Origin: Cognatitamlana onchidii
Lineage (GTDB): Bacteria > Bacteroidota > Bacteroidia > Flavobacteriales > Flavobacteriaceae
Length of the DNA: 57,317 nt
Reading direction: 5' to 3'
NCBI RefSeq assembly: GCF_004804355.1
Contig: NZ_SRWZ01000009.1
Span: 1-57,317, forward strand
The stretch's first letter is position 1; each line of letters opens with the position of its first letter. Below the pieces are notes generated by a model. It was not told the DNA's origin. It was given only the letters and a program-made list of their open reading frames with translations, and did no database searches. The translations under genes and the position numbers were made by a program. Positions 44,247 to 53,528 of the stretch are shown here, piece after piece.

Positions 44247-46682
44247 TTAATTCAGTTGATAGACAATAAGAGAATTATGTTCTCCTTTGGTTACAAATTC
44301 GAGATTCTTGTCCTTATCTATATTGCTTAAATCGATAGTTGAGTTTCCATAAACAGGGAAGTTTGGGAGTAATTGAGATTGACTGTCGAAGACGTAGACT
44401 TTATTGGATTGCAAATCGGTTGTCGTAATATAAATTTTATCATTTATGTAAAAGAGTTTTGGAGTCGAATAATCTCCAAAATCGAGTTCTGTGGATTTGT
44501 TTTTTATAGAAAGCGTGTTCTCATCTTGAGTAATTAAGGTTTTGCTTGAGGTTTCTAAAAAGTGATTTTTCGATAAGTTTAATGGCTTTTCCGTAATACG
44601 CCCTCTTGTATCGATGGAAATTAAACTGCCATTATCAGTAGTGGTTGTAAAGGTGTTTTGGTACAGAAATATGGGTTGCGATGAGTACTTGTATGAACTA
44701 TTCGTTTTAACTCTTGTTTTACCAATTCTATCCAATATATAAATTTTATTTTTTGTTTTAAGTGTGATATAATCCTTGCTTCCAATTCTAAAATGTTTGG
44801 GTTTAGCAATTATTTTGCTATTGGCAGTGCTAAATCCAAATCCTTTTACAATTTTACCCTTAGCGCTATACATTAAAACATGCCTTCCTTGGGTTACAAG
44901 AAGCCTGTAATTTTTACGTTTCTCGTAATCAAAAATGGCCAGAGGTTGCGTAATATCATCTTTAAACTTTAACGGAAATGGCTTTACTGTTTTACCATTC
45001 CTATCAAGTACATAAACTCTGTTTTTGGTTGCAAATGCTAGTTGCAGTCTTCCATTTCTAAACATGTCAATTTGCTCAATTTTACCTAGTATACGACCAG
45101 GTAATTGTTTTTTCCAGAGCACTTTTCCTTTGTTCGAGATAAGGTATAGGTTGTTTTTAATGTCTTGTACAACTACTTCTTTCTGCCTGGTTACATGATT
45201 TGTTACAAATTGAGGGCTTGTTAAAATATCGTTACTTAGCTTTATATTAAGATGTTCAGAAACAGAATTGGCTTTTGCTTCGGTTTTAGCTCTTTTTATA
45301 ATGCCATTTACATGGGCAAAATTATTATCATAGATAAATTGAATACCAGAAGCTTCATACCCATTAAGCTTATAATTGTTTATGTTGTCAAGGTTCTTTC
45401 CAAGAATAGACTTTAAACTTGAGGTGTTCACAATTTGCAGGAGAGAAGAAGCATCACTCAATTTTTCTCTTGACGATTCAAAATACGCCCTGTCGGCTAA
45501 TGTAGTTTTATTTTGGTAGCTGCTTATTATATTTTGCAACATGCTAATGGTATCGGCAAAAACAAAAAAATTATCAATTATACAATAAACATTGGCACTA
45601 TTATAAGTGATAAACGGGTGGAAAGTTTTAGCAAACAATACAGGATTACTAAAATTAAAAATTTCTATACCTCGGTATGACCCAACAGTTGTTTGCTCTT
45701 TTAGAAGTTCGTCTGTTGTAGCAATAACATCTATAGAATTTAGAATGATTCCTCTTTTTTCGTCCTCATAAATAATTCCTATCTCGATTATATCATTAAA
45801 GAGACTGGGTGTGCCAGCTATTGTATCCTTATTATGGTACTTCGCTAGGTTGTCTTGAAAAACAGTAAAATCATCAAAAGTAAAACTCATAAAGCCATCG
45901 CAATTTGATGGTGCCAATTTATATGTATGGTTTTCTTGAGGAACGGTATTCTTAAAAACGTTAATGAGGCTATTTATAGAATCTTCGGCTTTTGTAATAC
46001 CATTAAAATAGATGTCATTTTGGTTAAGTTCTACATCGGCTACAATGTATTCTGTAAAGTTGCTTAAAGCTAAAGAGTCTTCAATAAACAAAGATTTAAT
46101 GAAATCACCATTGGGTTTTAGGCCAATTGAAAATGTTTTATTATCGCTTGTGGTGTTAAAAATTTTATGAAGGGTTTCATATTTTTCATCTTTTGTAAAA
46201 ATAGCTTCTACTAGTTTTTTTGAGGACGAAGAGAAAAAGGTGCTGTCAATGATGGTGCTGTAAAACGAATTACCCTTTAAAGTGGATTTGGTTATCGTTT
46301 TAGTATCAAATTTGAAAACCTCTTCCATATAATCAGTTAACGAATCTTTTTGAATTAAGTTTTCGTGAAAACGTGTAATTACAGAGTATTCTAAGCTATC
46401 TAAGGCATTGTTTGAAAAGCATAAAACAATATCAGAAGTAGGTTCTAAAATGGATAAGTTCTCTATTTTACTTTGAAGCGTTTGGTAGGTACTAGTTTTG
46501 GAGAACCTTTGTAGAAAATCATTGTTATTAATGCCATTTTTTAAGCTTTCAATATTGTTGGCTTTAATAATGATGGAAGCATTACTTGGTGCAAAATCAA
46601 GAAGTTTTGTTCTCTGAGATTTAGAATTTGTGCAGCTAAAGGTTAATACAAGGAGAGTAAGGGAAATAAAAAAAAATCTCAT
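44247..46682 (-). CDS. large lipoprotein, DUF3352-like region plus beta-propeller-like C terminus
   Basis: The ATG at 46682 (MRFFFISLTLLVLTFSCTNSK) gives 811 residues with a lipoprotein signal at Cys17; a GTG two codons earlier is less likely. The first part (about 25-450) opens LLDFAPSNASIIIKANNIESLKNG, like the DUF3352 proteins of unknown function. The second part (about 500-811) is built of short beta repeats (NLYLISNKGKVLWKKQLPG, RVYVLDRNGKTVKPFPL, KIYILDRIGKTRV, KVYVFDSQSQLLPNFPV), each like a blade of a PQQ/WD-type propeller. Function unknown. It lies 52 bases downstream of rnhB on the same strand. Confidence 0.75.
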   Translation of the reverse strand: MRFFFISLTLLVLTFSCTNSKSQRTKLLDFAPSNASIIIKANNIESLKNGINNNDFLQRFSKTSTYQTLQSKIENLSILEPTSDIVLCFSNNALDSLEYSVITRFHENLIQKDSLTDYMEEVFKFDTKTITKSTLKGNSFYSTIIDSTFFSSSSKKLVEAIFTKDEKYETLHKIFNTTSDNKTFSIGLKPNGDFIKSLFIEDSLALSNFTEYIVADVELNQNDIYFNGITKAEDSINSLINVFKNTVPQENHTYKLAPSNCDGFMSFTFDDFTVFQDNLAKYHNKDTIAGTPSLFNDIIEIGIIYEDEKRGIILNSIDVIATTDELLKEQTTVGSYRGIEIFNFSNPVLFAKTFHPFITYNSANVYCIIDNFFVFADTISMLQNIISSYQNKTTLADRAYFESSREKLSDASSLLQIVNTSSLKSILGKNLDNINNYKLNGYEASGIQFIYDNNFAHVNGIIKRAKTEAKANSVSEHLNIKLSNDILTSPQFVTNHVTRQKEVVVQDIKNNLYLISNKGKVLWKKQLPGRILGKIEQIDMFRNGRLQLAFATKNRVYVLDRNGKTVKPFPLKFKDDITQPLAIFDYEKRKNYRLLVTQGRHVLMYSAKGKIVKGFGFSTANSKIIAKPKHFRIGSKDYITLKTKNKIYILDRIGKTRVKTNSSYKYSSQPIFLYQNTFTTTTDNGSLISIDTRGRITEKPLNLSKNHFLETSSKTLITQDENTLSIKNKSTELDFGDYSTPKLFYINDKIYITTTDLQSNKVYVFDSQSQLLPNFPVYGNSTIDLSNIDKDKNLEFVTKGEHNSLIVYQLN

Positions 46683-46734
46683 GAACACAATTTTGATTGT
46701 ACAAACCTAAGATATTTTTTTATGGCTTAAAAGA

Positions 46735-47334
46735 TTAAAGTTCTAACTTTAGTTGCTCGGGAAGCAGTTTAAAAGATTTTCTGTGATATTTAGTAATGCC
46801 ATAGGTTTTAATGGCTTCTCTATGTTCTTTGGTTGGGTAACCTTTGTTTTGCTTCCAATTATACATAGGATATTCTTTATGTATTTTATCCATATAAATG
46901 TCGCGGTATGTTTTGGCTAAAACAGATGCAGCAGCAATGCTGAGATACTTGCTATCTCCTTTAATTATTGTTTTAAAAGGAATATGCCTAAAAGGTTTAA
47001 ACCTATTACCATCAACAATTATATATTCTGGAATAGCCGAGAGTTTTTTTATAGATTTATGCATAGCTAAAATTGAGGCATTTAAAATATTTATGGTATC
47101 AATATCGTCTTGAAACACATGGGCTACGCCAAAGCTAACGGCTTCTAACTCGATAATCGGTTTTAGTTGAAAGCGTTTTTTCTCACTAATCTGTTTGGAG
47201 TCGTTTAAAACCTTATTTTCAAAGCTTTCAGGAAGTATTACGGCTGCTGCTGTAACTGGGCCTGCCAAACACCCTCTCCCAGCTTCGTCGGTTCCACATT
47301 CTAACTGGTATTTCGAGTAGTTGTTTAATAACAT
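46735..47334 (-). CDS. rnhB: ribonuclease HII
   Basis: This 199-residue protein has the RNase HII core: [15 protein letters not shown] (Asp16, Glu17), [10 protein letters not shown] with the third acidic residue, and the C-terminal [12 protein letters not shown] and HRKSFKL motifs. It removes ribonucleotides from DNA. The DNA upstream (47335 onward) is shared with the divergent susC leader. Confidence 0.96.
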   Translation of the reverse strand: MLLNNYSKYQLECGTDEAGRGCLAGPVTAAAVILPESFENKVLNDSKQISEKKRFQLKPIIELEAVSFGVAHVFQDDIDTINILNASILAMHKSIKKLSAIPEYIIVDGNRFKPFRHIPFKTIIKGDSKYLSIAAASVLAKTYRDIYMDKIHKEYPMYNWKQNKGYPTKEHREAIKTYGITKYHRKSFKLLPEQLKLEL

Positions 47335-47655
47335 GGGGCTAAAATATTGATAAATTAATAATCTGAAGGGCTAATTTTTTTGGGTTTACTAATTTAATAG
47401 TTGCTTTTTTGTTGAATATCAATCAACGGTTATGTTATATTTATTAAATAACTATATTTATTAAAAAAAAACCAATATTTTGAATGAAATAATAATAAAT
47501 CGATAGTTTTGTTGCGGGGTTAAAGGGGTGAAATCTTTGTTTTTGTTTAACAGTTTTGTTTTTTCGTTAAAATATTTGCATGTTTGTAAGCGACTAACTC
47601 AAAATAAATATTCATTTCTTCATCTTTTTTGATTAAGTGATAAATATTTAAGGAA
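47335..47655. other. long leader/intergenic region between rnhB and susC
   Basis: This AT-rich region has no supported open frame. A near-consensus -7 box (AATATTTG, around 47572-47579) is present, but it has no clear partner box at the right distance. Everything from there to 47655 could be the 5' part of a transcript that meets the terminator at 47656-47690. No rnhB promoter can be assigned with confidence. Confidence 0.4.
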
Positions 47656-47690
47656 GAAAGCCAGTAATAATTACTGGCTTTCTTTATTTT
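47656..47690 (+). terminator. orphan Rho-independent terminator in the susC leader
   Basis: GAAAGCCAGTAA (47656-47667) and TTACTGGCTTTC (47671-47682) form a perfect 12-bp stem with a 3-base loop, followed by TTTATTTT. No plus-strand gene lies upstream (rnhB points the other way), so it either ends a small RNA or a leader RNA, or attenuates susC transcription. The susC ATG is 90 bases further on. Confidence 0.85.
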
Positions 47691-47780
47691 GTAATATCAT
47701 TGAATAATTGCCAATTAATCAGTTTGTTCCTTTAAGAAATTATTAAGAGATTTGTTTTTGACTAATTCAAAAGAGAATCT

Positions 47781-50700
47781 ATGAAATTGAAATTGACCTG
47801 GTTGTTAACTGGGCTGTTTATGACTTTCACCTTATTAATTCATGGGCAACAAAACCAAGTTTCTGGAGCCATTATTGATGAAAACGGTTTGCCTCTAGAG
47901 GGGGTAACTGTAATTGTTGATGGCACTGCCAGAGGTGTGGTTTCAGATTTTGATGGGATATATGCTATAGCAGCAAATCCTGGGGAGGTCATTAAGGTTA
48001 GCTTTATTGGGATGAAAACCCAGCTAATAACTATTAAGAATGCTACAACCGTCAATATAACTATGGTGGAAGACATGGAGAGTCTTGATGCCGTTGTGAT
48101 TACAGGTTATCAAAATGTAGAGCGGGAATTGTTTACTGGAGCCTCGCAGACCATAAAAGCAAAAGATATTAAGTTAGATGGTGTGGCAGATATTTCAAGG
48201 GCATTAGAAGGTCGAGCTGCAGGTGTAAGTGTTCAAAATGTAACAGGTACTTTTGGAGCAGCACCAAGAATAACTATTCGAGGATCTTCATCCATTTTAG
48301 GAGATACTAAGCCTATTTGGATAATTGATGGTGTTATTCAGGAAGAAATTGTAAACCTTTCTGTTTCAGATTTGGTGTCTGGAGACCCTAATACCCTCTT
48401 AAGTTCGGCTGTTGCAGGATTAAACCCTTCTGATATTGAAAGTTTTGAAATCCTTAGAGACGCATCGGCATCTGCGCTTTACGGAGCTCGGGCATTAAAT
48501 GGTGTAGTTGTAATAACGACTAAAACTGGAAAGAAAAACCAAAAGCCTACTGTAAATTATTCAGTTGAAGTTGCAGTAAGAGATGTTCCCAGGTATAATA
48601 ATTATGACCTTTTAAACTCTCAAGAAACGGTTTCTATTTACCGAGAAATGGAATCTAAAGGTTTTTTAGATTTACCTACCTCCTTTCAAGGAAGGTTCGG
48701 TGGTATCTATAATATTATGTATAGAGCAATTGATACCTATGATTCCAATACTGGGCAATTTCAACTCAAAAATACGCCAGAAGACAGAGCTAGGTTTCTA
48801 CAACAATACGAATTGGCAAACACCGATTGGTTTAATACCTTGTTTAGAGCAACACCAACGCAAACACATACGTTGAGTTTTTCTAGTGGTAGCGATAACG
48901 CAACCTCGTATGCTTCACTCGGGTATTATACAGATCCGGGATGGACTATAGCCGATAGGGTAAGGCGACTTACTGGAAACCTAAGAAATACATATTACCT
49001 TTCTAATAACAAACTTAAGATTACTACCCAGTTAATTGGCTCTTTAAGAAATCAATTGGCTCCAGGTACCAATAGTAGGCAAGAAGATGTGGTTGGGGGC
49101 TCTTTCACGAGGGATTTTGATATTAATCCGTTCAGTTATGCACTAAATACCAGCAGAGCATTAAGACCAAGAGATAATAACGGAAACCTAGAATATTCAA
49201 GATATAATTGGGCGCCCTTTAATATTCTTGAGGAGATTGAAAATAATTCTTTAGAACTAAATGTTTCGGATATCAAGTTTCAGGGGCAGGCAGAATATAA
49301 GATTAACGAGAATTTAACGTATAATTTTCTTGGGTCTGCCAGATTTGTAACGTCCAATGGAGAACAATCGCAAACAGAAAATTCCAATGTGGCTGCGGCA
49401 TATAGGGCAGACGAAACTACTATCGTTCAAGATGCTAATACGTTTTTGTTTTCCGATCCAGATGAACCTAATTCAAGACCGAGGGTAGTGTTACCTGTTG
49501 GAGGTATTTTAACGACAAGAAAGAATACATTAACCACTTATACGTTCAGGAATACTATTGATTTTAATAAAACGTATTATGATGTGCATGGCATAAGAAT
49601 ATATGCTGGACAAGAATATAGGTATACAGACAGGAGTGAGAGTTCAAACACGGGCTATGGATATCAGTTTTCTAGAGGAGGAACTGTTTTTACAGATCCT
49701 GATATTTTGAAGAAGGCTATTCTTGAGGGGAATGACTATTTCTCTTCTTTTGAAACTAGGCAAAGAGAGCTGTCGTTTTTTGCTAATTTCACTTATGATT
49801 ACAACAAAAAATACGTTCTTAATTTAACTGGTAACTATGAAGGTTCTAATAGGGCAGGGAAATCCAGTGATTCCCGTTGGCTTCCAACCTATACCATAGG
49901 AGGTAAATGGAATATTGATAAAGAAGATTTTATAAAAAATTCCAATGTAATTTCAAGTATGGCTTTTAGGCCAAGTTATGGCTTGGTAGCACTTCTTGCA
50001 GATAATGCAACAAACAATTTACCTGTATTTAGAAATCAAATAACAGATAGGTTATTTGCCGGAGACAGAGAGAATTTTATTGAAATTGAAGATTTACAAA
50101 ACACCGAGCTAACTTGGGAAAAAACACTTGAGTTAAATTTGGGATTAGATATTGGATTGTTCGATAATAGAATCATGATGAATTTAGACGTGTATTCTCG
50201 TCAAGGGAAAGACCTAATTGACCTCATTAGAACAACAGGTATTGGAGGTCAGTCTATTAAACTAGGTAATAATTCAGAAATGACCACCAGGGGAATCGAA
50301 TTCCAACTAAATACGGTGAATATAGATGCAGATAATTTTAACTGGAGAACTGGATTCAATATTTCACACTTCAATCAAGAAATTACCTCTTTAAAACAAG
50401 AGTCTAATGTTTTCGACTTAATAACAGGAACGGGAAGAGGGAATGCCGTAGGGTTTCCAAAAGGATCTTTGTTTTCATATAAATTTGAAGGTTTAAATGA
50501 ATTTGGATTACCTCAGTTTTTATCAGATCAACCAGATTACGATCCAGCAAACCCTTATGATTTAATTGATTTTCAGGATACAGACAATGTTTTAGATTAT
50601 TTGGTTTATGAAGGCGGTACCGAGCCTAACCTAACCGGAGGGCTTTCAAATAATTTTAGGTACAAAAACTGGGATTTTAGTTTCTTCATCTCGTTTTCAG

Positions 50701-51146
50701 CAGGAAATAAAATTAGACTTAACCCTTCCTTCGCTTCAGAGTATACAGATTTAGATGTGTTTCCAAGGGAGTTTGTTAACAGGTGGTTAAGTCCAGGAGA
50801 TGAAGCCCTAACAAAGGTGCCTGTAATAGCATCTCAAAGCGTGCTTCAGTCCTTTGGGGAAAATAATTTAGAAAGAGCTTATAATGCCTATAATTACTCA
50901 ACAGAACGTGTTGCTGATGGTGGTTTTGTAAGAATGAAAAATATTACTTTAGGGTATTCATTAGATAAAAATATTATTAAAAAACTAGGACTTTCTAATT
51001 TTAGAATGACTATGCAGACAACAAATCCTTTTTTAATTTATTCTGATTCTAAGCTGGGTGGTCAAGATCCAGAGTTTTTTAGATCGGGTGGTGTGGCTTA
51101 TCCTATTTCCAGATTATTTACATTTTCTCTTTACGTAGGGTTCTAA
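47781..51146 (+). CDS. susC: SusC/RagA-family TonB-dependent outer-membrane transporter
   Basis: This 1121-residue protein has a signal peptide (LTWLLTGLFMTFTLLIHGQ). A carboxypeptidase-regulatory-like domain spans about 27-100 (VSGAIIDENGLPLEGVTVIVDG). The TonB plug (about 105-250) has the SusC signature SASALYGARALNGVVVITTKTGK, and the 22-strand barrel ends in a terminal Phe. It imports a substrate across the outer membrane with its SusD lid. There are no glycoside hydrolases or lyases nearby, and the operon carries a peptidase-like lipoprotein, so the substrate may be a peptide or a chelated compound and not a glycan. SusD follows after 10 bases. Confidence 0.95.
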   Translation: MKLKLTWLLTGLFMTFTLLIHGQQNQVSGAIIDENGLPLEGVTVIVDGTARGVVSDFDGIYAIAANPGEVIKVSFIGMKTQLITIKNATTVNITMVEDMESLDAVVITGYQNVERELFTGASQTIKAKDIKLDGVADISRALEGRAAGVSVQNVTGTFGAAPRITIRGSSSILGDTKPIWIIDGVIQEEIVNLSVSDLVSGDPNTLLSSAVAGLNPSDIESFEILRDASASALYGARALNGVVVITTKTGKKNQKPTVNYSVEVAVRDVPRYNNYDLLNSQETVSIYREMESKGFLDLPTSFQGRFGGIYNIMYRAIDTYDSNTGQFQLKNTPEDRARFLQQYELANTDWFNTLFRATPTQTHTLSFSSGSDNATSYASLGYYTDPGWTIADRVRRLTGNLRNTYYLSNNKLKITTQLIGSLRNQLAPGTNSRQEDVVGGSFTRDFDINPFSYALNTSRALRPRDNNGNLEYSRYNWAPFNILEEIENNSLELNVSDIKFQGQAEYKINENLTYNFLGSARFVTSNGEQSQTENSNVAAAYRADETTIVQDANTFLFSDPDEPNSRPRVVLPVGGILTTRKNTLTTYTFRNTIDFNKTYYDVHGIRIYAGQEYRYTDRSESSNTGYGYQFSRGGTVFTDPDILKKAILEGNDYFSSFETRQRELSFFANFTYDYNKKYVLNLTGNYEGSNRAGKSSDSRWLPTYTIGGKWNIDKEDFIKNSNVISSMAFRPSYGLVALLADNATNNLPVFRNQITDRLFAGDRENFIEIEDLQNTELTWEKTLELNLGLDIGLFDNRIMMNLDVYSRQGKDLIDLIRTTGIGGQSIKLGNNSEMTTRGIEFQLNTVNIDADNFNWRTGFNISHFNQEITSLKQESNVFDLITGTGRGNAVGFPKGSLFSYKFEGLNEFGLPQFLSDQPDYDPANPYDLIDFQDTDNVLDYLVYEGGTEPNLTGGLSNNFRYKNWDFSFFISFSAGNKIRLNPSFASEYTDLDVFPREFVNRWLSPGDEALTKVPVIASQSVLQSFGENNLERAYNAYNYSTERVADGGFVRMKNITLGYSLDKNIIKKLGLSNFRMTMQTTNPFLIYSDSKLGGQDPEFFRSGGVAYPISRLFTFSLYVGF

Positions 51147-51156
51147 AACTTAAGCA

Positions 51157-52647
51157 ATGAAACACATGAAAAATAACATATTTAAAATAGTATTTTTGGT
51201 TTTATTGGTGTCATCCTGTGATGATGTTTTAGATGAAACACCAGATAACAGGACGTCTATTGATAGTCCAGATAAAATTGCCGAACTTTTAGTAGGAGCC
51301 TATCCGGAGGCAGCGTATGCTTCTTTTTTAGAACCTATGACGGATAATGTAGGTGATAAGGGGCCAAGCGCGGAAGAAGTTAGAATTAATCAAGAAATGT
51401 TTTTTTGGCGCGATATTAATGATGTTGATCAGGATACACCAACGTTTTACTGGAATGAGGCTTATGCTGCCATTGCGCAGGCCAATCAAGCTTTAGCTTC
51501 CATTGATGCCTTAGGAGGTGGTCAAGAGTTAGATGGCTTGCGAGGAGAGGCATTGTTGTGTAGAGCGTATGCGCATTTTATGTTAGTAAGCATATTTTGT
51601 AAGGCCTATAATCCTGCAACAGCGGGTTCCGATTTAGGCATAACCTATATGACAGAACCTGAAACAGTGTTGCTTGGTAAATATAGAAGGGGAACTATTG
51701 CTAATGTTTATGATAAGATTAGACAAGACATTGAAGCAGGAATTCCTTTAATCGAAGACACCTTTAATGTTCCAGCGTATCATTTTACTAAAAAGGCCGC
51801 TCACGCATTTGCATCAAGGTTTTATTTACACACAGGACAATGGCAAAAGGTAATCGATCATAGTAATTTGGCTTTAGGAGGAAACGATACAAGTGTTCTG
51901 CGAGACTGGGAGAATTTTTACAGACCAAGAACATATTCAGAACAAACAACAAGGTATATATCTTCCGCTGTGGAGCCTGCAAACCTCCTATTAGTTTCAG
52001 CAGCTTCAGGATTTAATAGGTTTCATGCAACAGCAAGATACCAACTAAACAATCCAAAACGGGATGAGTTATTTCCATTTTTCAATGAGACAGGAAAAGA
52101 ATCGGCTTATCAAGTTTTTGGTTCTAACGATTTGTTTTATAACCTTCCAAAATTCACAGAATATTTTAAAGTTACCAATCAGGCTACAAGCACAGGAGAA
52201 GCTTTTGTTACTTTTGTTTTATTGTCTACAGATGAAGTAATTTTTAACAGAGCCGAAGCCTATGCCATGTTAGGGCGGTTAGAAAATGCGGTGGCTGATA
52301 TTAACAGGTCTTATGATGTGAAGACCATGGGGTTTAACCCTAGTGAAGATAATTTTACGGTTGCAGATATTCAATCCATTTTTCAGCCTGATGACCCTAA
52401 TTTGTATACGCCTTTTTATAATATTCCAGATGAATCATTAGCGTTTATTCATGCTATTTTGAATTTAAAAAGAACGATATTTTATAATGAAGGCATGCGC
52501 TGGTTCGATATTAAAAGGCATAATATTGAAGTGGAGCATAGAGATATTTTTGGCAATAGCTTTGTGTTGCCAAAAGATGATTTGAGAAGAGCTGTTCAAA
52601 TACCTGAAGCAGCACAGTCTTTTGGTATAGATGAAAACCCGAGGTAA
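51157..52647 (+). CDS. susD: SusD/RagB-family surface lipoprotein
   Basis: This 496-residue protein has a lipoprotein signal at Cys21 and then DDVLDETPDNRT. The acidic residues right after the Cys resemble the lipoprotein export signal of Bacteroidota surface lipoproteins. The body has the SusD tetratricopeptide helices (YAAIAQANQALASIDAL, RGEALLCRAYAHFMLVSIFC) and the C-terminal part with LNLKRTIFYNEGMRWFDIKRHNI, a hallmark of the family. It acts as the substrate-capturing lid of SusC. Confidence 0.95.
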   Translation: MKHMKNNIFKIVFLVLLVSSCDDVLDETPDNRTSIDSPDKIAELLVGAYPEAAYASFLEPMTDNVGDKGPSAEEVRINQEMFFWRDINDVDQDTPTFYWNEAYAAIAQANQALASIDALGGGQELDGLRGEALLCRAYAHFMLVSIFCKAYNPATAGSDLGITYMTEPETVLLGKYRRGTIANVYDKIRQDIEAGIPLIEDTFNVPAYHFTKKAAHAFASRFYLHTGQWQKVIDHSNLALGGNDTSVLRDWENFYRPRTYSEQTTRYISSAVEPANLLLVSAASGFNRFHATARYQLNNPKRDELFPFFNETGKESAYQVFGSNDLFYNLPKFTEYFKVTNQATSTGEAFVTFVLLSTDEVIFNRAEAYAMLGRLENAVADINRSYDVKTMGFNPSEDNFTVADIQSIFQPDDPNLYTPFYNIPDESLAFIHAILNLKRTIFYNEGMRWFDIKRHNIEVEHRDIFGNSFVLPKDDLRRAVQIPEAAQSFGIDENPR

Positions 52648-52667
52648 ACGATTTTTAAAGTTTAAAA

Positions 52668-53522
52668 ATGAAAGAGAAATATATAAAAGGAGTATTAGTT
52701 TTTATTACCGCTGCTAGTTTTTGGACCTGCGGTAATAGCGATAATGTTGGCGAAAGTCAAATTGATACGAATCCACCAATATTAAATGGGTTGGATGTAT
52801 GGTTAAGGAACAATTTTGTAACACCCTACAATATTGAGATTCTATATAAGTGGGATATTAATGATACCGATATTGATAGGTTTTTACATCCACCATTCGA
52901 ATCTAGCGTAAGACCAGTGGGTGATGCACTCCAGAAAGCTTGGATTGAACCCTATACTAAAGTAGGAGGTCAAGATTTTATTAAAAACATTGCACCACGT
53001 CAGTTTACCTTTGTTGGAAGTTTTAACTTTAATCCCAATAGTCCAACTATTACTTTAGGGATTGCAGAAGCAGGCACGAAGATAACCTTGTTTAACATCG
53101 ATTACCTTGATTTTAGCGATATAAATAGTATAAAGCAGCCATTAAAGACGGTTCAACATGAGTATGGTCATATTTTAAATCAAAATATTCCTTTTGATGT
53201 TACTTATGGTCAAATAAACCCTCAGGATTATACAGCACAATGGTTTAATAGAACTGATGAAGAAGCCAGAGAATTGGGGTATATTACAGCATATGGTTCA
53301 AGCAGTGAAGGGGAGGATTTTGTTGAAATGATTTCAGAAATGCTAACAAATTCGAAATCGGAATTTGATGCCATTGTTGAGGGGATATCTAATGAAAGGG
53401 CTCGACAGATTATTAGGCAAAAGGAAGCCTTGGTAGTTGAATACTATTTAACCAATTTTGGGATTGATTTCTACGAATTGCAGGATTTGGTGGATAAAGC
53501 GACTAAAGCCTTGGTAAACTAA
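52668..53522 (+). CDS. surface lipoprotein zinc metallohydrolase (HExxH, SusC/D-associated)
   Basis: This 284-residue protein has a lipoprotein signal at Cys21 followed by GNSDNVGES. The TVQHEYGHILNQ segment holds His164-Glu165-x-x-His168, a zincin motif, and EGEDFVEMISEML about 48 residues later could supply a third acidic ligand. It matches the known class of substrate-import-associated zinc metallohydrolase lipoproteins encoded beside SusC/SusD. It probably trims a peptide or peptide-like ligand at the cell surface. It lies 20 bases after susD and 6 bases before the DUF4302 gene. Confidence 0.88.
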   Translation: MKEKYIKGVLVFITAASFWTCGNSDNVGESQIDTNPPILNGLDVWLRNNFVTPYNIEILYKWDINDTDIDRFLHPPFESSVRPVGDALQKAWIEPYTKVGGQDFIKNIAPRQFTFVGSFNFNPNSPTITLGIAEAGTKITLFNIDYLDFSDINSIKQPLKTVQHEYGHILNQNIPFDVTYGQINPQDYTAQWFNRTDEEARELGYITAYGSSSEGEDFVEMISEMLTNSKSEFDAIVEGISNERARQIIRQKEALVVEYYLTNFGIDFYELQDLVDKATKALVN

Positions 53523-53528
53523 AAAAAT

